Part shown: positions 1-4,750 of the stretch, piece by piece | Layout: every line of letters starts with the position of its first letter | Numbering within the stretch: the stretch's first letter is position 1 | From: Solirubrobacterales bacterium | Lineage (GTDB): Bacteria > Actinomycetota > Thermoleophilia > Solirubrobacterales > Solirubrobacteraceae | DNA: 5,228 nucleotides | Direction: 5' to 3' | NCBI GenBank assembly: GCA_003151895.1 | Contig: PLYX01000029.1 | Coordinates: 1-5,228, forward strand | The notes under the pieces: model-generated | The model's input: the letters and a program-made list of their open reading frames with translations, nothing else | Database searches by the model: none | What the model was told of the DNA's origin: nothing | Made by a program: the position numbers and the translations under genes

Positions 1-58
1 TCGCCGACACCCTCACCGGCCGCAACAGAAACAATAAGCAGACCTAGGCGAGTGTTAG

Positions 59-139
59 GCGCCACTCTGGTTGAGCATCCGCGAAGGAGACTTCCGCGAC
101 GTGCTCGTGGCGGCCAAGGCGTTCCTCGCCGGGGGATGA
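59..139 (+). pseudogene. C-terminal remnant of an Xre/MbcA/ParS-type antitoxin
   Basis: The frame ending in TGA at 137-139 reads APLWLSIREGDFRDVLVAAK and then AFLAGG. It resembles the end of the toxin-binding domain (DUF2384) of antitoxins paired with RES toxins, where a 'PL..lreGd...Vl.aa.af..G' helix closes the protein. The frame is blocked upstream by a TAG at 56-58, and no other frame in bases 1-55 supplies the missing DNA-binding part, so only a tail remains or an indel has cut the gene. Its stop abuts the GTG of the RES fragment with no gap, the usual arrangement for translationally coupled antitoxin-toxin pairs. The family call rests on a short match plus the neighbour, so it is moderate. 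Bases 1-55 otherwise hold only the last 14 codons of an unrecognised frame ending in TAG at 45-47. Confidence 0.45.
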
Positions 140-430
140 GTGGCGCCCAAAAGGCCGAAGATCGTTGAGCCCCCCAAGAGCGGACTCTGGCGGGTCGGTC
201 GCTCACCCGACCCGCTTCGCTTCAGCGAGCTGCTCGACCCCGGCCTGCTCGACCCCGGCCTGCTCGAAAACCGCACCACCGGCAACCGCTTTGACAGTCC
301 CACCGGCGACTACCGTGTCTGCTACTTCGCGACAACACTTGAGGCGTGCTTTGGAGAGACGCTCTCCCGCCATGGAAGGTCTTGCACGCCATATGCAAAA
401 CCTTCCTCGTCTATCCAGACAGGCTCCTGA
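140..430 (+). pseudogene. Truncated RES-domain toxin (NAD+-degrading family)
   Basis: This 96-residue frame starts with GTG directly after the antitoxin-like stop. It carries the N-terminal half of a RES domain: LWRVGR at residues 16-21, GNRFDSPTGDYRVCYFATTL at 48-67 and ACFGETLSR at 69-77. RES toxins such as MbcT consume NAD+ in the cytoplasm. A conserved Arg-Tyr-Glu triad with about 10 and 11 residue spacing is known in the family, and R50, Y62 and E73 fit it here. Family members are usually 150-230 residues, but this frame loses similarity after residue 77 and ends with 19 unrelated residues at a TGA, so the rest of the fold is gone. Residues 31-43 are a LLDPG-LLDPG-LLE repeat made by a 15-bp tandem duplication. 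It is probably an inactive relic. The domain call is strong, while truncation rather than an unusual short form is an inference. Confidence 0.75.
230..267 (+). repeat. 15-bp in-frame tandem repeat in the RES fragment
   Basis: CTGCTCGACCCCGGC occurs at 230-244 and again at 245-259, followed by a partial third copy, CTGCTCGA, at 260-267. The unit is a multiple of three, so it adds LLDPG repeats without breaking the frame. It lies between the LWRVGR and GNRF segments, a variable linker in RES proteins. Replication slippage is the likely origin. Confidence 0.85.
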
Positions 431-601
431 CGAGGCCATCCCCGGTCGATCGTGTCACGCAGCCCGCGCCTGGGCACTGCGGACGCGCCCCGCGTGATCT
501 CGCCTTGCGAGCCTCCGGGAACTTGTTGGCGAATGCGTCAACCTAAGTTGGCATAATGGACAACATGGCTCGTATGCGGCCCTGTCCTCGCACCGCACAA
601 T

Positions 602-937
602 CTAGAAATTTGTGTGCAGTCGGCGGTAGCGAGCATAGCGGCCTCGCTGCACCACTTCGATTGCACCGCCGGCCCGCAGTTCCCGCAGAACCTTCTTGAT
701 GAGCGGATCGCTGACTGGTGTCGCCGAGCGGATGTCGTCGAGTGAGAACTCGTCTACGATTCGCGAGCGGATGAAATCCCGGATCGCCGGCTGCTTGGTT
801 CCGTAACCGGCTGTCATCTCGAGTCTCTGTTCAAACTCGTTGTAAGCGGCGAGTAGTGTTCCCATGAGGTACTCCATCCACGGCCAGATAGTGTGTTGAC
901 CGTCATGCCAGCCATCCGTGGATCGTCCGAGGGTGAA
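602..937 (-). pseudogene. C-terminal fragment of a Fic-family protein
   Basis: Reading leftwards from 937, an in-frame stretch of 111 codons begins FTLGRSTDGWHDGQHTIWPW and continues through MEYLMGTLLAAYNEFEQRL into a winged helix, ending RYRRLHTNF at a TAG (602-604). The 'S.GWHdG.H..wPW.eY..g.LlaAY.eFe.R' block followed by a small winged helix is the characteristic C-terminal third of long bacterial Fic proteins. The first in-frame ATG is at 877, but the homology starts about 20 codons earlier and is interrupted there by TGA (938-940), so this is the tail of a broken gene, not an independent 91-residue protein. The N-terminal piece lies upstream on the same strand at 1404-1048. A frameshifted YYD.L-like trace may sit just before 937. 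The adenylylation loop is absent from both pieces and from the 110 bp between them. Confidence 0.8.
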
Positions 938-1047
938 TCATGAGGAAGTCAAAGACGTATGAGGAGAGCAGCAGCAGCGGACTTTACAGTGAGAGCGCGA
1001 AGCCCACGCGGGCGGCGAGTCAAGGCGCGGTGACTGCGGCAAAGCGC

Positions 1048-1404
1048 CTATGCAACCAGCTGCTTGACGACGTTCTCACTGAACGGCATCGCATCGGCGC
1101 TCGAGTGGATGAGATCCAACGCCGAGCGATAACCGGCGATCTGCGCCTCGCTTCTATTTGCCGGCGTCGTCGTCTCGCTCATGAGCGCCCGCAGACGGGC
1201 GGGCGGCGCGGTGATGTCCTCGATCGCGTTCGATGCCTCGGTACTCTGGATACGCGCAACCTCGACCAGGGTCTTCAGCATCGCTCGATGCTGGCCCCGT
1301 TGGGCAGCGGCCTTCCCGGAGGCGTGCTCAAGTGTCCCGAGAGCCTGGACGATCGAACCGGGCACGGGGTCAAGGATGCGCTCGTGATGCCTGAACGTCT
1401 GCAT
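1048..1404 (-). pseudogene. N-terminal fragment of a Fic-family protein
   Basis: The frame gives 118 residues with the Fic N-terminal domain: a basic start, an alpha-helical stretch with QRGQHRAML at 35-43, then ARIQSTEASNAIEDI at 50-64 and NRSEAQIAGYRSALDLIHSS near residues 83-102. In class II Fic enzymes, which move AMP or other nucleotides onto target proteins, an inhibitory motif (S/T)xxxE(G/N) precedes the catalytic domain. SNAIED at 58-63 matches it except for Asp in the last place. The frame stops at TAG (1048-1050) in the segment NVVKQLVA, where intact relatives continue (about 'lh..ly') into the HPFx(D/E)GNGR catalytic loop. The following 110 bp keep only faint similarity (ALCRSH and VKSA in the same frame), and then the C-terminal part resumes at 937. 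Intact members are about 350-390 residues, so the two pieces total roughly 60% of the usual length. The ATG at 1404 fits family starts; no clear Shine-Dalgarno is seen. Confidence 0.8.
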
Positions 1405-1430
1405 TCCAACGGCTACTTTACCAGGCCAAC

Positions 1431-1436
1431 AGTATA
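1431..1436 (-). promoter_or_regulatory. Possible -10 box upstream of the Fic remnant
   Basis: On the - strand the sequence reads TATACT, one mismatch from TATAAT. It ends 26 bases before the ATG at 1404 and would give a leader of about 20 bases. No convincing -35 hexamer lies 16-18 bases further upstream. The same bases read TATAAT at 1433-1438 on the + strand, so direction is uncertain. Confidence 0.3.
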
Positions 1437-1488
1437 ATGTAGCCGTGCTTTATATCGTTGGGGCGGTTTCCGCGAGCTCGACGGGCGC

Positions 1489-1551
1489 CGACCAATCGCC
1501 ACTCGCCGCAGACCGCACGGCGGTGTCGACAGCGCGAGCTTCACCGGCGCC
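1489..1551 (+). repeat. 63-bp direct repeat, copy A
   Basis: The stretch begins CGACCAATCGCCACTCGCCG and matches 3221-3283 at 60 of 63 positions with no gaps, in the same orientation. Similarity ends abruptly on both sides. The three differences, at unit positions 36, 45 and 60, are all C/T changes and all in the same codon phase. The two copies bracket the AAA_14 gene. Confidence 0.95.
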
Positions 1552-1720
1552 AGCAGACCTGACCGGCGCGAGCATCCTGGAGGGTGTAGACAGCAGCAAT
1601 TGGTTCGCTCCCAACGTCCGCGCGTTGCTCGACTGGCGCGGGTCCTGCGGGCTGGAGCCGGCGGCTGTCAGCTCCTGGCCCCAGGAGGGACCAACTCGTG
1701 CGATGGTAAGGGCCTCTGCT

Positions 1721-1741
1721 GTACCGGGTGCTCCCGAGTAC
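1721..1741 (-). terminator. Hairpin after the AAA_14 gene, likely terminator
   Basis: On the - strand the sequence GTAC-T-CGGG-AGCA-CCCG-GTAC folds into an 8-bp stem with one bulged T and a 4-base loop. It begins 11 bases after the TAA stop of the AAA_14 gene. No U-run follows, which is common in high-GC actinobacteria. Its position suggests termination and separates this transcript from the Fic remnant downstream. Confidence 0.5.
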
Positions 1742-1752
1742 CAGGCAGTGTC

Positions 1753-3075
1753 TTACGAGCGACCGCTGCTCTGTTCAGTAGGCGGGTCACGTTGATTGAG
1801 CGGTAGGGGGCGCTGCCCTATGTGAGAGTCCAGATCCGATGCGCTCGGGATATCCCAGAGGCCGCTGATCGGTATTGCCCATAGACGGTCGCCGAGCGGG
1901 AGTGTCTGCTCGCCGGTGCATATCACCGCTCCGCCGGCAAACCGGTCGCCGAGGGCGTCTCTGATCTTGACGAGGCTCCTGGTGTCGGCCTGGGTTGGGG
2001 AGGCCTTGGCCTTGATCTCGATGCCGGCAACGCGACCTGAGCGATCCTCGAGAACGAGGTCGACCTCTGCTCCGCGGCGGTCACGGAAGTGGTAGACCCG
2101 GGGATCGACATCACTCCAGCTTGCGAGCTTCATGACCTCCATGGCAACGAATGTCTCAAGTGCGATACCGGTGACACGATCGTCTTCGCCAATCCGCTGC
2201 TCATCGGCGCCGAGCAGGTGTGCGAGCAGCCCGCTGTCGGTGACGTAGACCTTGGGGGCGTGCAGGACTCGGGCGAGGAAGCTCGGTCTCCAGGCGGGAA
2301 CGGTCCGGACGAGGAAGATGGCCTCGAGCAAGCCGACATAGCTCTTGACCGTCTTCTCGTCGAGATCGATCTCGTCGGCGACGTTCGCGTAGCGAAGAAG
2401 ATTGCTCGAGCGGGTCGCCAGCACCGAGAGCAGCCGCAGCATCTCGTGCTCCTTCTGCAGGTCGGCGATCGCACGCAGGTCCCGCTCGAATGTCGTTGTG
2501 AGGTAGTTCGCGAACCAGCGGTCTCGACGACGGCCGGTGCGCCCACGCGCCTCGGGATAGCCGCCCGCGGCGACCCGGGAGGCAAACGCCCGCCTGCCGA
2601 TCGGCGCACCCACGATACGTGGCGGGGAAGCGGCGAACAGTGCGTCCACCAGGTTCCCGCTGCCCTCCCGCAGCTCGGCTTGCGCAAACGGCCACAGCCG
2701 AGTGAGCTCAATCCGCCCGGTAAGCGCCTCCTGCACCTTGCGCGAGCTCAAGATGTTCGCCGAGCCGGTGAGCAGGAACTGCCCCGGCCGCTGCTCACGA
2801 TCCACCACCCGCTTGATGGCCAGGATCAACTCGGGTGCACGCTGAACCTCGTCGATGAATACCGGGCCATCGAACCCGGCGAGGAAGCCAGCCGGATCGG
2901 TGCGCGCGGTCTCGCGGGCGCCGTCATCGTCGAGGCTCACCGTCGCGCGATGATCCTCGGCCGCGATCGCCTCGCACAGTGTGCTCTTGCCCACCTGACG
3001 CGCGCCCATGACCATCACGACACGGGTATCCCTGAGCGCCTCAAGGACGAGCGGTCTGATTCGACGTTCGATCAC
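1753..3075 (-). CDS. AAA_14/DUF4143-family ATPase with PD-(D/E)xK-like C-terminus
   Basis: This 440-residue protein belongs to the widespread COG1373-type ATP-binding family, whose cellular role is poorly known. Domains in order: a P-loop ATPase with Walker A GARQVGKST at 24-32, Walker B VFIDEVQ at 72-78 and a sensor-1-like LLTGSAN at 101-107; the family-typical GGYPEA at 171-176; and a DUF4143 region from about 187, with helical and winged-helix-like parts and KVYVTDSGLLAHLLG at 275-289. At the end, E307, D339 in AEVDLV, and E353-I-K355 fit the PD-(D/E)xK nuclease pattern, though nuclease activity is not established for the family. The last 30 or so residues after LWAIPISGLW extend beyond the usual end. 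The start is GTG at 3075, because an in-frame TAG lies four codons upstream. A TAGAAT -10 box ends 6 bases before the GTG and no ribosome site is visible, so a leaderless mRNA is likely. The gene is lone, intact and cytoplasmic, flanked by a 63-bp duplication and transposon-end-like repeats, which suggests horizontal arrival. Confidence 0.93.
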   Translation of the reverse strand: MIERRIRPLVLEALRDTRVVMVMGARQVGKSTLCEAIAAEDHRATVSLDDDGARETARTDPAGFLAGFDGPVFIDEVQRAPELILAIKRVVDREQRPGQFLLTGSANILSSRKVQEALTGRIELTRLWPFAQAELREGSGNLVDALFAASPPRIVGAPIGRRAFASRVAAGGYPEARGRTGRRRDRWFANYLTTTFERDLRAIADLQKEHEMLRLLSVLATRSSNLLRYANVADEIDLDEKTVKSYVGLLEAIFLVRTVPAWRPSFLARVLHAPKVYVTDSGLLAHLLGADEQRIGEDDRVTGIALETFVAMEVMKLASWSDVDPRVYHFRDRRGAEVDLVLEDRSGRVAGIEIKAKASPTQADTRSLVKIRDALGDRFAGGAVICTGEQTLPLGDRLWAIPISGLWDIPSASDLDSHIGQRPLPLNQRDPPTEQSSGRS

Positions 3076-3081
3076 ACCCGC

Positions 3082-3087
3082 ATTCTA
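3082..3087 (-). promoter_or_regulatory. -10 box of the AAA_14 gene, leaderless layout
   Basis: The - strand reads TAGAAT, five of six matches to TATAAT. Six bases separate it from the GTG start at 3075, which would put the transcription start at or within a base of the first codon. I see no -35 match at 16-18 bases, so recognition may rely on other contacts. The upstream DNA is the transposon-end-like repeat cluster. Confidence 0.45.
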
Positions 3088-3101
3088 CAGTCCGTGGTGG
3101 A

Positions 3102-3158
3102 CAGATCCGGAACTCTAACCCGGCAGATCCGGAACTAGCAGCAGGCATATCCGGAGAC
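3102..3158 (+). mobile_element. Three 22-bp-spaced repeats resembling an IS21-type element end
   Basis: CAGATCCGGAACT is found at 3102-3114 and 3124-3136, exactly, and a variant CATATCCGGAGAC at 3146-3158. The starts are exactly 22 bases apart, about two helical turns, so the sites face the same side of the DNA. Several directly repeated transposase-binding sites of this size near a terminus are typical of IS21-family ends. No istA or istB coding sequence is present in the window, so at most this is a solo end or scar. The repeats are directly seen; the IS21 assignment is inference. Confidence 0.55.
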
Positions 3159-3428
3159 CACTCGTACCTCGTATGCGCTCATGTCGTTCGCCCAAGGACG
3201 ACGACATCCCTCGCTCCCCGCGACCAATCGCCACTCGCCGCAGACCGCACGGCGGCGTCGACAGTGCGAGCTTCACCGGTGCCGGCCGTCCACATCGCGA
3301 CGGCGTCGCCCCGTGGATCAACCGCGACACGGGGCAACCGCAGTAGATCGAATCAGGATGCGGAGGTTCCGCGCAAGCTCGAGCTTTGGCGGGCAACCTA
3401 CAAGCGACGCCCACCTCCTCTGCGGTCT
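3159..3428. other. Intergenic stretch without a supported gene
   Basis: Between the 22-bp repeat cluster and the ATPase promoter there is copy B of the 63-bp repeat and no convincing gene. A + strand frame from an ATG at 3173 to TAG at 3344-3346 (57 codons) contains the repeat but has no nearby ribosome site. A - strand frame from 3435 to 3115 is open for 106 codons, but about a third of its codons end in A or T and it runs through the 22-bp repeats, unlike the real genes here. Confidence 0.5.
3221..3283 (+). repeat. 63-bp direct repeat, copy B
   Basis: This is the partner of 1489-1551, with 60 of 63 bases identical and no gaps; its first base lies 1732 bp after that of copy A. It sits about 200 bases upstream of the winged-helix ATPase start, while copy A sits about 85 bases upstream of the Fic remnant start. 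No similarity continues outside the unit. Confidence 0.95.
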
Positions 3429-3457
3429 CGGACACATTACAAGAATTCTGTTATGAT
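3429..3457 (+). promoter_or_regulatory. Promoter of the winged-helix ATPase gene
   Basis: CGGACA at 3429-3434 (four of six matches to TTGACA) and TATGAT at 3452-3457 (five of six matches to TATAAT) are separated by 17 bases, the optimal sigma-70 spacing. Transcription would begin near 3464, leaving a leader of under 20 bases that has no recognisable Shine-Dalgarno. The spacer is filled by one palindromic operator and the initial transcribed region by a second. Confidence 0.6.
3435..3455 (+). promoter_or_regulatory. Operator 1 (promoter spacer)
   Basis: This 21-bp imperfect palindrome has outer arms CATTACA and TGTTATG around AGAATTC. Fourteen of 21 positions agree with the reverse complement, and its left half CATTACAAG is identical to that of operator 2. 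It occupies the spacer between the -35 and -10 boxes and overlaps the -10, so a bound protein would block RNA polymerase. Confidence 0.6.
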
Positions 3458-3464
3458 CGCTGCT

Positions 3465-3485
3465 CATTACAAGTGACCTGTAATG
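3465..3485 (+). promoter_or_regulatory. Operator 2 (over the start codon)
   Basis: This 21-bp near-perfect palindrome has arms CATTACA and TGTAATG around AGTGACC. Only two base pairs and the central base break symmetry. It starts exactly 30 bases after operator 1, about three helical turns, so two dimers would lie on the same DNA face. It covers the predicted transcription start and ends on the ATG at 3483-3485. Confidence 0.7.
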
Positions 3486-4667
3486 ACTGAAGATTCGGGC
3501 AAGAACCCCTACCGGCCGGGAGTGGGCGTGCGCCCGCTCTACCTCGCGGGTCGCGAGGCGCCGCTGCGGCGCTTTGACGCGATGCTCCGCGCCGCGCCCG
3601 AGCAGCAGGCCAACATGCGGGTGACAGGGTTGAGGGGCGTCGGAAAGACGGTTCTGCTGGAGGTGTTCGCCGATCACGCTCAAAGCGTCGAGTGGGAGCC
3701 GGCGTTTATGGAGCTGCAGCCTGCGCACTACACCGACGCGGCGATCAGGACGGCGCTCGGATCGCTGCTGGAGCGCACCCGCCGACGACTGTCGCGCTTG
3801 GCGCGGCTCCGATCAGTTGCGGGAAAGGCACTGCGCGCGAGCAGCCTGTCGGTGAGCTGGGAAGAAGTCTCCCTGTCGGTGTCGTTCGGCTCCGAACGCG
3901 AGGAAAACCTCGCTGGAGAGCTATTCGTCACGGTCGAGCTCGCCCTCGCCAAGGGGCGCAGGGGAGTCATCCTGCTCCTGGACGAGGCGCAGTTGGTTCG
4001 CGACGAGCGCGACCGCCACGGCGAGCATCCCCTCTCGCTGCTGATCGCGCCGATAGTCGCGCTGCAACGCCAAGAGCTGCCGCTCGGCCTCGTCCTCTGC
4101 GGTCTTCCCACACTCGCGGGCAACCTGCAGAAGGCCCGCTCCTACAGCGAGCGGTTGTTCCGCGGCGAGGAGATCGACTCGCTCGCGCCCGCGCAAGCAC
4201 TCCAGGCGTTCACGCGACCACTGGAGCAGACCGCCCGCAGCGCCGACCCCGCTCTCGCCGAGACCGTGGCAGGTGAGGTCGAGGGCTACCCCTATTTCCT
4301 GCAGCTATGGGGATCGGAGCTGTGGGACGCCGCCGATCTCGCCGGCGTGGACCGGCTCACACCCAAGCTGCTCGACGCGACACGCCCCGACATCTACGAT
4401 CGGCTCGACCGCGACTTCTACGACCCCCGGATCGCGACACTGACCCCCGCCGAGCAGGATCTCCTGCTCGCGAGCGCCCGATGCCCCTATCCGCCGCTGC
4501 GCTCCGCCGATCTGAGCCACGCATCCGAGAAGACCCCCGGCAACGTCAACGTCCTGCTCGGCCGGCTCGTGGACGCCGGCGCGCTCTACCGCATCCGCAA
4601 GGGCGAGTACGCATACACCGCCCCGAAGTTCCGCGACTACCTGCGCAGACGAGACGCCAACCGATAG
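3483..4667 (+). CDS. Stand-alone AAA ATPase with C-terminal winged helix (AAA_16/COG1672-like)
   Basis: This 394-residue protein is a predicted cytoplasmic P-loop ATPase of the AAA_16 / archaeal-ATPase-like group, whose function in bacteria is mostly unknown. NPYRPGVG (8-15) and LAGRE (21-25) are the usual start of this group and support the ATG at 3483. Walker A is GLRGVGKT at 49-56, Walker B VILLLDEAQ at 162-170, and a sensor-like LVLCGLPTL at 203-211 is followed by the conserved ARSYSERLF at 218-226, which may hold a trans-acting arginine. GYPYFLQLWG (268-277) resembles the lid or sensor-2 helix. From about 320 to 390 lies a winged helix (LTPAEQDLLL..., GRLVDAGALYRI), a possible DNA-binding or protein-binding module. 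The lack of a ribosome site, the short leader and the double operator show dedicated transcriptional control. Self-repression through the winged helix is an inference. It is the only gene in its apparent transcript, with hairpins following, and it looks intact. Confidence 0.92.
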   Translation: MTEDSGKNPYRPGVGVRPLYLAGREAPLRRFDAMLRAAPEQQANMRVTGLRGVGKTVLLEVFADHAQSVEWEPAFMELQPAHYTDAAIRTALGSLLERTRRRLSRLARLRSVAGKALRASSLSVSWEEVSLSVSFGSEREENLAGELFVTVELALAKGRRGVILLLDEAQLVRDERDRHGEHPLSLLIAPIVALQRQELPLGLVLCGLPTLAGNLQKARSYSERLFRGEEIDSLAPAQALQAFTRPLEQTARSADPALAETVAGEVEGYPYFLQLWGSELWDAADLAGVDRLTPKLLDATRPDIYDRLDRDFYDPRIATLTPAEQDLLLASARCPYPPLRSADLSHASEKTPGNVNVLLGRLVDAGALYRIRKGEYAYTAPKFRDYLRRRDANR

Positions 4668-4676
4668 TTACGCATA

Positions 4677-4691
4677 GCTGAGGCACTCAGC
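4677..4691 (+). terminator. Hairpin after the winged-helix ATPase gene
   Basis: GCTGAG-GCA-CTCAGC is a perfect 6-bp inverted repeat with a 3-base loop, starting 9 bases after the stop codon that ends at 4667. There is no T-run after it. It may act as an intrinsic terminator or a 3' end stabiliser, but the stem is short. Confidence 0.4.
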
Positions 4692-4711
4692 CACCGAAGC
4701 GACTGTTCGAG

Positions 4712-4726
4712 GCCGGGCTCTCCGGC
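4712..4726 (+). terminator. Second small hairpin before the ABC gene
   Basis: GCCGG-GCTCT-CCGGC forms a 5-bp GC-only stem with a 5-base loop, 25 bases upstream of the ABC ATPase start. With the hairpin at 4677-4691 it forms a pair in the 83-bp gap. It could help terminate or lie in the leader of the next gene. I see no clear promoter between the two genes. Confidence 0.3.
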
Positions 4727-4750
4727 TCAGGTACTCGATACCCTCCGCGC

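Larger units (their letters stand above)
1438..1752. other. Intergenic stretch without a recognisable gene
   Basis: These 315 bases separate the Fic remnant from the AAA_14 gene. They hold copy A of the 63-bp repeat (1489-1551) and the hairpin at 1721-1741. A + strand frame is open from 1438 to the TAG at 1804-1806, but it overlaps the AAA_14 3' end, has a poor start and an unusual Cys-rich segment (roughly 1680-1735), and resembles no protein family I know. I treat it as chance or decayed sequence. Confidence 0.5.

Noticed and set aside
523..557. A CATAAT box at 552-557 with TTG-type hexamers upstream, possible + strand promoter.
   Set aside because: The spacing to the -35-like hexamers is 20 bases or more, and no + strand gene begins downstream before 3483.
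545..565. Weak GTTG...CAAC inverted repeat around 548-565.
   Set aside because: Arms are only four bases and no intact gene depends on the site.
940..1437. A 165-codon + strand open frame.
   Set aside because: It lies opposite the Fic N-terminal fragment, whose family match is clear. The + strand product resembles nothing and has no ribosome site.
3090..3102. GTCC-GTGGT-GGAC hairpin upstream of the AAA_14 gene.
   Set aside because: A four-base stem is expected by chance. It may belong to the transposon-end-like region but cannot be assigned a role.
2089..3138. A 349-codon + strand open frame.
   Set aside because: It is the antisense shadow of the AAA_14 gene, as expected in high-GC DNA, and ends within the 22-bp repeat region.
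3102..3158. Possible CRISPR array because of regularly spaced repeats.
   Set aside because: The repeats are 13 bp with 9-bp spacers, far below CRISPR sizes, and the third copy is degenerate.
3115..3435. A 106-codon - strand frame divergent from the winged-helix ATPase, which would share its operators.
   Set aside because: Third codon positions are much less G/C-rich than in the intact genes, the frame runs through the transposon-end-like repeats to its stop, and no family is recognisable. It keeps a small chance because the 63-bp repeat differences are synonymous in it.
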